A DNA stretch of 64,000 bases from Benincasa hispida (Eukaryota > Streptophyta > Magnoliopsida > Cucurbitales > Cucurbitaceae): positions 14,390,515 to 14,454,514 of the forward strand of contig NC_052359.1 of the NCBI RefSeq assembly GCF_009727055.1, given 5' to 3'. Under the pieces are notes generated by a model that worked only from the letters and a program-made list of their open reading frames with translations, was not told where the DNA came from and did not search any database. This document shows, piece by piece, positions 55,711-64,000 of this stretch (the first letter of the stretch is position 1; each line of letters begins with the position of its first letter). A program made the position numbers and the translations under genes.

Positions 55711-56660
55711 CCATTGACCATGTCTATTATTTCTTTCAGGGATTTAATTCTTGGAGACAATTGGAAACTGAAGAGATGACTCTTTGAGTTGGTACTGGAG
55801 AGGTCATTTTAGTTGTTGTAGTAGGTAGGCTCAAGTTAATTTTGAATAAGAAACAATATATGTTATTAGATAACGTATATGTTGTTCCTAACATTAAAAG
55901 GAATTTAATTTTTGTTTCTTATTTGATTGAACAAAAGTATTCTCTTTTCTTCTTTGATAATAAAGTGTTTATTTTAAAGAATGGAATGGAGATAGGCTTT
56001 GCTTCAATGGAAAGTAACTTGTATGTACTAAGACCATTAGATACTATGGATTTCCTAAATACTAAAATATTTAGAACGACAACAACTACTAAGAGACAGA
56101 AATTTTCTCTTAAAGAAAATGCCCACCTTTGGCATCTAAGGTTAGGTCACATTAATCTCAATAAGATTGAGAAATTGGTTAAAAGTGGACTTCTAAATGG
56201 TTTAGAAGAAAACTCTTTACCTGTATGTGAGTCATGCCTTGAAGGAAAAATGACAAAACGATCTTTTACTGAAAAAGGTTATAGAGCCAAATAGACCTTA
56301 GAGCTTATACATTTAGATTTTTGTGGTCCGATGAATGTAAAAGCAAGAGAAGGTATGAATATTTCATCTCTTTCATAGATGAGTATTCAAGATATGAGTA
56401 TCTTCATCTGACGCAATATAAGTCTGAAGCTCTTGAAAAGTTTAAAGAGTATAAGACCGAGTTTGAAAACTTGTTAGGTAAAAAGATAAAAACACTTATA
56501 TATGATCTTGATGGAGAGTATATGGACTTAAGATTCTAGAACTATATGATAGAACACATAATAACGTCCCACTTCTCAACCCCTGGTACACCTCAGCAGA
56601 ATGGTGTGTCGGAAAGGAGAAATAGATACCTGTTGGACATGGTTCAATCTATGATAAAAG
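55695..56660 (+). pseudogene. Ty1/copia protease, pre-integrase and integrase (degenerate)
   Basis: Protease appears as LIIDSRAIDHVYYFFQGFNS-like sequence near 55695-55750, where the catalytic Asp-Ser-Gly is changed to Asp-Ser-Arg. LLDNVYVVPNIKRNLIFVSY (55860) follows, then the GAG-pre-integrase zinc region HLWHLRLGHINLNKIEKLVK and CESCLEGKMTKRSF. Integrase core motifs are IHLDFCGPM, ISFIDEYSRYEYLHL (56350), KTLIYDLDGEYM (expected Ser-Asp changed) and STPGTPQQNGVSERRNRYL (56578-56630), which holds the catalytic Glu. Stops at 56292 and 56537 split the frame. The inverted duplication at 56660 ends this part. Confidence 0.88.
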
Positions 56661-56762
56661 TGTCTGTTAAACACCTTTTAAGCTTTGGAGAGGTCGTAAA
56701 ATCCTGAAATGGCGTAAACTACTTTTATGACCTCTTCAAAGCTTAAAAGGTGTCCGACACAT
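56660..56762. repeat. Foldback inverted duplication in copia integrase region
   Basis: Left arm 56660-56702 and right arm 56722-56762 are near-perfect reverse complements (shared ACACCTTTTAAGCTTT on one arm), with a spacer of about 20 bases. The left arm lies in the coding sequence for PFKLWRGRK; the right arm is its inverted copy. Confidence 0.88.
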
Positions 56763-58417
56763 GTGCTAATGATAAATCTCAAGAAGTTGTAACCTCACTC
56801 GAGAGTATGCCTATTTGTAGGCTACCCCAAGGAAAAGGGGGGTGGGTACTTCTTTGATCCTAATAAGAATAAAGTGTTTGTATCGAAAAATGCTACCTTT
56901 TTAGAAAATATCACATGAAGGACCACAAACCATGAAGCGAAATAATATTAAGCGAAATTTCTCATGAAACTACTGGGACTTCAAAAAGAGGCTAATACAT
57001 CAACAAGAGTTGTTGATGTCGTCTAGTTAAGCATATCCTTCTAAAGAGTTAAGATTGTCTCGAAGTAGTGCGAGGGTTTATGAACCCATCTGTTTGCTAC
57101 ATGGGTTTAACAGAAGCCCAATATATCATATTTGATGATGGAGTTTAGGATTCATTGTTATATAAGCAATAAATGGAAGATGTTGACAAGAATGAATGGA
57201 TTAAAGCCATGAATCAATAAATAGAGTCTATGTACTTCAATTCTATCTGGGAGCTAGTAGATCAACTTAATGAGGTAGAACCTATAGGTTGTAAATGGAT
57301 CTACAAGAGAAAAACAGGTGTAAATGGAAAGGTACACACATTTAAAGCTAGACTAGTAGTAAAGGGTTATACCCAGGTTGAAGGAGTGGACTATGAAGAA
57401 ACTTTCTCACCTGTTGTCATGTTAAAGTCTATATAAATTCTCTCGTCCATAGCCACATATTATGACTATGAGATGTGGCAAATAGACATCATGACTACCT
57501 TTTTGAATGGTAATCTTGAAGATACCATCTATATGAATCAACTAGAGAGATCCATTAAGCAAGGTCAAAAGCAAAAGGTTTACAAGCTTAATCGGTCCAT
57601 TTATGGATTGAAAAAGCATCTCGACCTTGGAATATAAGATTTGATACTGCGATCAAATCTTATGGCTTTGGTTAGAATGTTGATGAGTCTTGTGTTTACA
57701 AGAAAATCGTTAACTGTTTAGTAGCTTTCCTTGTGTTGTATGTGGATGATATCCTACTCATTGAGAATGATGTAGGATTATTACAGATGTAAATAAATGG
57801 TTAGCTGCCCAATTTCAAATGGAAGATTTGGGTGATGCGTAGTTTTTTCTAAGGGTTCAAATCACTAGGGATCGTAAGAACAAAGTGTTGAACTTGTCTT
57901 AGACGTCATATATTGACAAAATGCTTATAAGATATTTGATGCACAATTCCAAGAAAAGTTTATTACCTTTCAGACATGGAATTATCTTATATAATAAACA
58001 GTGTCCTAAAACTACTCAAGAGGTTGAGGAAATGTGACGAATTCCCTATGCATCGGCTGTTGGTAGCCTTATGTATGCAATGTTATGCACCAAACCTGAC
58101 ATTTTCTATGCAGTAGAAATTGTCAGTAGATATTAATCCAATCCAACATTAGATCACTAAACAGCGGTCAAAACAATCCTCAAGTATGTATGGAGAATGA
58201 AGAACTATATGCTTGTGTATGGAGCTAAGGATTTAATCTTTATAAAATACATGGACTCTGATTTTTAGAATGATAAGAATTCTAGGAAATCCACATCAGG
58301 GTCAGTGTTTACTCTTAATGGAGGAGCTATTGTTTGGCGAATCATCAAGCAAGGATGCATCGTGGACTCCACAATGGAAGCTGAATATCTAGCTGCTTGT
58401 GAAGTTACTAAGGAAGC
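56763..58417 (+). pseudogene. Ty1/copia RT and RNase H (degenerate)
   Basis: Readable motifs in order are [40 protein letters not shown] (57350-57405), WQIDIMTTFLNGNLEDTIYM, LNRSIYGLKK, LVLYVDDILLIEND (57730) and FQMEDLGD-like sequence. RNase H gives PYASAVGSLMYAMLCTKPDI (58045), YMDSDF, NSRKSTSGSVFTLNGGAIVW, STMEAEYLAACEVTKEA, and ends abruptly at 58417, so the C-terminal RNase H, polypurine tract and 3' LTR are lost. Stops are frequent. Confidence 0.9.
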
Positions 58418-59500
58418 GATGGAACGAACACATACACAGCGGAAGAAAAACCGGATTTAAAGTACTCTAATTAGATTAATTATAAAGATAAGTATGCATG
58501 CAATCAAACAAGTAAAAAGGAGAAAAGAATACATATTGAAAAGAGCAGGAGTTTTTCCGGCAGCTTAGTATAATAACTAACCAACAGCTTGAAGGTGGAT
58601 TGCTATAGTACTTATTTGATTTGGATTGCTTTCCTCCAGCTATACTACAGAAGGAATTGCTTTCCCTGGCTTTAGAGGTTTCAACCTGACTTTGATTAAA
58701 TTAATTGGGCATTTGTCCCGTCACAAGAATAAGCGGCAACCCCTTCTCTTCCTTAGTGGCACAAGCCTCCTTTTCTATTCATGGGAGCTGTAAAGGGAGA
58801 ACTCAATTCCATTCTTTTTGAAAGCATAACTTGGGCTGTTGTCGAGCTATCCCTCACCTCGATTCAAATACAGATAAAAGTCTATCTGGCCCTCATAGGA
58901 ATCGAGGAAAAATGGATTTTAGCAGCTAGATAGTTGGATATCATTGCTGGTGCTTTCTGCATATATTACTCGAAAAGACTGATTTTCTTTGACTGTGTGA
59001 CTTTTGTTTTGTTTTAGTTGCCCAACTCTCTTGCAGACCCTTGCTTCGTAACTGTCTTCCATATACTATTCTATCCAATCAAACACTGGCTTAATTACCG
59101 AATTTCGCCTAACATAACAGTATGACTAGTTGAGGCTCTTGTGCTGAGATTGACTTTGTGTTAAGGTTTGTTTTCAGGGTCCTGAAGGAATAAAAAAGGT
59201 GCTAAACTACTTTTCATAGTCCCCATTGAATTGGTTAATTATGGGTGTCCCATCAGGTTTTCGAGAAAGATAATGTACCAGCTTTACTAAATATCGTACC
59301 TGCGCAAACAACCTCACGCACACAAGCCAGACAGTGTTGTTAGCCACCACCCTATCTTGCCCATGTCAAGTAGGAAGCAGTACAACCTTTGTAGTCTTTG
59401 AATCTTCTTTAAATCAGCTCAAATCTCCTCATGAACGGTTCGTAGACCACCACGAGAGTCTTTCCGACTATTCTCTGGCCTTAGAATGGGATGATGGGAT
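58418..59500. other. Unassigned stretch, partly organelle-like in character
   Basis: After the copia break, GATGGAACGAACACATACAC starts a different sequence. The part 58600-59130 has more balanced base composition than its surroundings and reads like plant mitochondrial intergenic DNA (for example GTGGCACAAGCCTCC, GTCGAGCTATCCCTCACC), but I recognise no gene in it. The remaining stretch to 59500 shows no coding region. Confidence 0.35.
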
Positions 59501-60900
59501 CCGGTGAATGACTAATTTGGAGAGGAAAAAGCTAAAACTTTGAGAGAAAAATGGATGAGATTATCACATAATCTCATCTACACCTACTATGATCAAGAGT
59601 TCTTCAAAAGCATTAGACGCTCCTTTTAAAGACCATTACATGCAAACATGCAACTTTGAGTTTGATGAGAATTTGACATGAAAAAATCCACTAACTCAAA
59701 AGGTGGGATTTAATGGGACAAGTGTCTTCAAATGAAGACAACACTTAACCATGCAAAAGTTGACATTTCCCACTCACAAATGTTAAATCTTTCCACTAAC
59801 TTTGTCAAAGTTTGACTTTCAAACTCCAAAGTCAACAAATTTGACTTTTTGACTTTCAAAAATCAAAAGTCAACAATTTGACTTCCATTGCATTTTTTAG
59901 TTATTCAACAATTTGACTTTTAATGTAATTTTGACCAAATCCATTTAATTTCAAATTTAATTCTAATAATCAATTTTAAAATTAAATTAATATTAAATAA
60001 TTAATTAAATTTAATATTAAATCCAACACTTATCCCAATGTTTATTAATTCCTATTCATAATCTTGATATTTAAATCTTATTTAAATATCTCTTATTTTC
60101 TGTCTCTTTATGTTTAGTTCACAATTAAACATTAGGTTAAATATATCGTATATATTTAACGCTTTGCTCCAAAAACTGAACTTGAACACTTTAAATTTGT
60201 TTGTCACACTGTTCTAAGGTTTGGTCTGATATGAACTAGTAGGGGGACCTTATGGACCTACAAATCATAGGCTCCAACGATCCGCAATTAACCGACTAAA
60301 CTCTTTAACCTAATTAACCACCATTCGTTAACTACCAGGTCACTTCACTAAAGCCCAGTAGTTGCACTCCCCTCACTGTAGATATATTATGTCCACTCGA
60401 TATAACCATGATTAATAAGTTAATCCTTCACCAGTTGTTCGTAATAATGGCTGGGTTAAAAGCTATTTTACCCCCGAGATTACATCTTGCTTCTTAAGTC
60501 CCACTGATCCTCTAATGAACAATTGATTTGTGATCATCATTAAACTAAGTCCCTCTTAAGCCAATGAGAGAGTGGGGCCCTTTGTTCAAGACTCGGAGTC
60601 AATACTTAAGGGAACAACCTCTCTACTATCCCTAAAAGCGGGTATGAGTGAATTCCGTACCTTGACCCTATGTCTCCAACTATTCACCTGGCCTTACCCC
60701 TAAAATGGGAACTTATTGAGTCGGGTTGTTAAGCCAACCCTCTGAGGAACTCTTATTCAAGAGAACCTATAAGCGAAAGCAGATCTTTCCAATTCATTGT
60801 GACAGAATTACCGCATATACATTCAAAACAAACTAATATGCATTCATAATCCTAAAGAGATGAAGAGATCATACCAGATGAAGATTTCTTCTTCACAGCG
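59500..60900 (-). mobile_element. LTR-related sequence, copy 7 (minus), atypical ends
   Basis: On the minus strand this shares the conserved core of the long-LTR family, including the complement of AACTACCAGGTCACTTCACTAAAGC-type words near 60330, GTAGATATATTATGTCCACT at about 60377, and GGGAACTTATTGAGTCGG near 60705. The usual TGTTGGG end was not found beyond 60720; AT-rich DNA with AGAGATGAAGAGATCATACC follows. It is either a diverged subfamily or a rearranged copy. Confidence 0.55.
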
Positions 60901-61039
60901 AGTAAAAAACCCAACCGTCTACCTCAAACAATCACCACTTGAATAGAAGGAAACAAAGAAGACACCACCACTCAGAGCCCTCAGTATTCTTGGAGTGAGA
61001 ATTCAAAGTGTGGGCTTGTTCGGTTTGGTAAAGGGAATG

Positions 61040-61335
61040 AGGAAAAAGCGATCGTACACAACGATCAAGCAGTGGGAGAAGAAGTCGTCTATCGCATAGA
61101 CAAGATGCTTGATCTTTTAGGTGAAGTATACAATCGTGTAGGAAAAGTAAGTGATCGTCTAGACGATCGTGTAGGAAAAGGTCAGCGACCGTATAAACGA
61201 TCATGTAAGAAAAGGGTGAGTGATCGTCCAAACGATCGCGTAGGAAAACTAAGTGATCCTCTATACGATTGTTTAGTAAATATCGAGAGCTAAACGATAG
61301 CTTAGAAAACGATAAACGATTGTTTAGTTAATAGC
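61040..61335. repeat. Palindromic GATCGT repeat array
   Basis: Variants of ACGATCGTGTAGGAAAA and GTGATCGTCTAGACGATC recur about every 35-45 bases. GATCGTCTAGACGATC at 61153-61168 is a perfect 16-bp palindrome, and units such as GATCGTCCAAACGATC are near-palindromes. No coding function is supported. Confidence 0.8.
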
Positions 61336-63420
61336 GCGCGGCGGTGTAATCGGTGAGCGATCTCTTAGCAATATCATATATGTAAACGGTCGTGCAGTCA
61401 CTATCGTATAGGTATGATGCGTGGGAAATGGAGAGTAAATATGCATGCATCTTATGATATGTGTTGATCTCCATGCGTCGATAGTCATCCATTGGACTAA
61501 GAAATATGCAATATGCATTTAAGAATATATGCGATGACCATGCGTTCCTACCACAAGTTTTCTTGCTCTCTCGCCAAGTATAACAAGATCACAAGTTTCT
61601 CGGGGTGATCCGAGGTCGAACTCAGGGACTTGTAACTAAATGTTGTGAAGTAATGTGCTTGCGGCGATGAATAAAAGAATAATGAAGTTAAAAGACTATG
61701 CGCTACTCCTACTCCTAACTAAACAGATTGAGCAATGGAAGTATGAGTATGAGAATTGGTAGAGACGCAACAACTATTAACGCGTAATAAAATGTATGGA
61801 AAAATAAATAAAATGGTGGAGATAAATTCATCGCATCATTAAGCTTGATCGTAAGGGTAATCTCAGCTAGCAAAAGTTATGCGATCATGCTATACACAAA
61901 TATACACATGCGATGCATATGCGAAAACCATCGAGAGAACTTATTTCTAAGTTTCTATTCTTGCTTATGCGCGCATAAGACAAGATGACCGCATACCACC
62001 ATTCCTATTTCTAGGGCGCATGCGACATGTAAATAGCAGATAGAACTTATGTCTAAGTTTCTATTCTTGCTTATGCGATCTAATCTGACTCTCTTAAGCC
62101 TAGATTCTAATCCGACTCTCTCAAGCCTAGATTCTATCTTTAAACTACTCTTTCGAGTACGTCCAAAGGGTGAATGATGCATACATAAGACAAAATGATC
62201 ACATAAAGCATGGTTGTGTTGAACATAAGATTATTCCTATCTCTAGGAACACTGTTTACTTTGCTTAGTGAGTTCCACTACTTATCCTCTCGGGTAATTA
62301 ATCATCATTGATCAGCCCATAGATAAGCATTGCGGCCCCTCATAGACAAGCGTTGCTACAACCTCACACTAAGCAAAAAGGATTAACTCACTATACTCGT
62401 GCAACGCATACCTTTCGGTGGTTTGCTATATGCTTCATATGTCTATGCCACATGATTGAGTATGTGATACTCTTGCAATCTTACTTAGTTCGATGTAATG
62501 AAAGTATAAAGAAGAAGATAATGAAGATGGTGTCAAAGGAAATAAAGAGATGTATTGATTACAAAATGTATTAATGTCTTAAGCCAAAATATAATACAAT
62601 ACAAAGGTAAGAAGAGAAGTGGAGGGCTAGATGTAGGCAATCTCTTGCTTCCATCAGATGTGTGTCAAGGCTGCCGGTGGTACCATGGATGGGCGGTGGA
62701 GTAGTCTCTCTCGAGATCTATCTCTGGCAAAGCTCTAGTCGTCACTCGGAATGGGTTGAAGGAATGAAGAACTCTCAAAGAATGTCTTCTCACGCTCTCA
62801 TCTGTGATTATAAGGATCTGCCTTAAGGTAGAAGCTCGGATACTTTGAATTTGGGCTCTACGTCTCTATTTATAAAGCTCAATCGCCGATAGCATTGATG
62901 ATCCTGCTTTGAATCACTACCACTAATGACACGGTAGGTGAAATGTCAACATCATCTTTTCGTTACTCCCAAGGTCTGTGCTCATGCTCGTTTTTGCCGA
63001 AGTACCATCGTATTCTACTAACCTTGTGATCATCCTTCTATCATGGTTATTACTTTGTAGCCGCAGCAACCATGCGATGAATGTATGCGATCAATAGGTG
63101 CAACATCCATGCGATGAACGTATGCGATCACCCTTGTGATGGTCTGGGATTCAGCGCATGCAATCGATTCCTGCGATAGCTACAAAAATAGACATTTTGA
63201 CGCAGAATAACGCATAATATTAGGTTAGCAGAGAATTCTCATGTTGATCGACGCAAGCTCACTTTTCACATAAATTTTTAGTATAATCACCGCAAATTCT
63301 ACTTGTTAGTCCTCATAATTCTAAATAAAAGGCTACAATAACTTGTATTTCTACCAGCTATCAAGGCACTGATTTTCTAAACGATGACACTTTCTTTTTC
63401 ACAATGTCCACGCACAACGA
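61336..63420. other. Non-coding retroelement-like DNA with short repeats
   Basis: The stretch is marked by frequent ATGCGATC/GCGATGA words and by GATCCGAGGTCGAACTCAGG at about 61607, a phrase I associate with leaders of plant gypsy-type elements. A 36-bp direct repeat occurs at 61936-61971 and 62042-62077, and a 27-bp tandem pair at 62080-62106 and 62107-62133. TATTTATAAAG near 62868 could be a promoter. No frame with family similarity was seen. Confidence 0.5.
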
Positions 63421-64000
63421 GATCAATACACCGTCAGCTATTTATAATGCACTTATTCGTTATTTAGAACAGAAGAAATGACTTCTCATTTCCTTTATAA
63501 CTGTCCAATGAATGTGATCTTATCATATTCATAACATATAAATTAATATCATATACTAATTATAATATTTTTCTCTACTAGATATAAATCATATTTATAT
63601 CCAATTTCCTCCAAATTAATGTATCTTATACAAAAAGTTAATTATATCACATTTAATTAACTCGTTCAATTATATCATATATAATCGAATTCCCTCTTGT
63701 CAATTTGAACATTTCAAACTGACCCAAAAACTGACTCTCAACTTGTTTTCAAGCTACCAAGGGGACCTATGGACCTATGGCTCGAAGCTCCAACAGTACG
63801 TGAATAGTTGACTAAACTCTTTAGTCACAATATCCACCATCCGTTAACTACCAGGTATTCCACTAAAGACCGAGAGTTTAACTCTTCTTGCCATAGATAT
63901 ATTTCTATGTCCATTGGATATAACCAATCATCAGTACGATGACCCTTCATAGATGATCGTAATTATAGCAGGCCAATTTACCCTTTTTGCCCCTATAGTT
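63421..64000 (-). mobile_element. Long LTR, copy 8 (minus, cut by window end)
   Basis: From about 63540 the sequence matches the reverse complement of the plus-strand copies: AT-rich part, then GACCTATGGACC, TTGACTAAACTCTTTAGTC, CGTTAACTACCAGG, TAGATATATTTCTATGTCCA and GACCCTTCATAGATGATCGT. The edge at 63421 is approximate, and the other end lies outside the window. Confidence 0.8.

Overview
This window is nuclear DNA from a flowering plant. It is AT-rich, almost all of it is transposable elements, and I recognise only one ordinary nuclear gene. Several repeats and copia/MULE protein variants look like those of cucurbit genomes (Cucumis and relatives); this is recognition from memory, not a search, so the family assignment is tentative. 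There are no bacterial features, CRISPR arrays, tRNA or rRNA genes that I can see.

Layout. 1-250: end of a long LTR (minus). 251-3180: non-coding, with a MITE-like repeat. 3181-6352: a broken Ty1/copia element between two 398-bp direct repeats; its reverse transcriptase is split by a chloroplast-derived insert fusing parts of plastid rps4 and rps11. 6756-8870: a DUF1985 fragment and a second copia relic. 9643-10358: PIF/Harbinger fragments (minus). 10362-17800: a 5'-truncated Ty3/gypsy element carrying two solo LTRs of the long-LTR family in opposite orientations, each with a perfect 5-bp target duplication. 17880-19470: a pyrimidine tract and a palindromic TATCA/TGATAG array. 20504-28964: two hAT elements, one inside the other, the inner one holding another long LTR. 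This LTR contains the only N of the window beside an exact 93-bp duplication, probably an assembly artefact.

29177-31818: the one apparently functional gene, an intact 767-codon nuclear group II intron maturase (nMAT3/nMAT4 type, predicted mitochondrial), with a probable intron directly before its ATG. 33347-34290: LINE remnant. 36501-37930: 3' end of a minus-strand copia. 38094-38948: non-autonomous hAT-like element.

39091-50870: one minus-strand copia relic split by a 7.4-kb Mutator-like element (39647-47087) with clear terminal inverted repeats, a mudrA-like transposase and a plant mobile domain gene, by a long LTR (47360-48959), and by about 1.2 kb of unassigned DNA. 50911-58417: a degenerate copia element with a 5' long LTR of the same family as the solo LTRs, which identifies their parent lineage. 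58418-64000: a mosaic of possible organelle-like DNA, LTR-related sequence, a palindromic GATCGT array, non-coding retroelement DNA, and another minus-strand long LTR running off the window.

The genes do not form an operon or pathway. The main story is layered insertion: older elements serve as targets for younger ones, and at several junctions target duplications fix the order. Almost all transposon reading frames have stops or frameshifts, whereas the maturase is uninterrupted.
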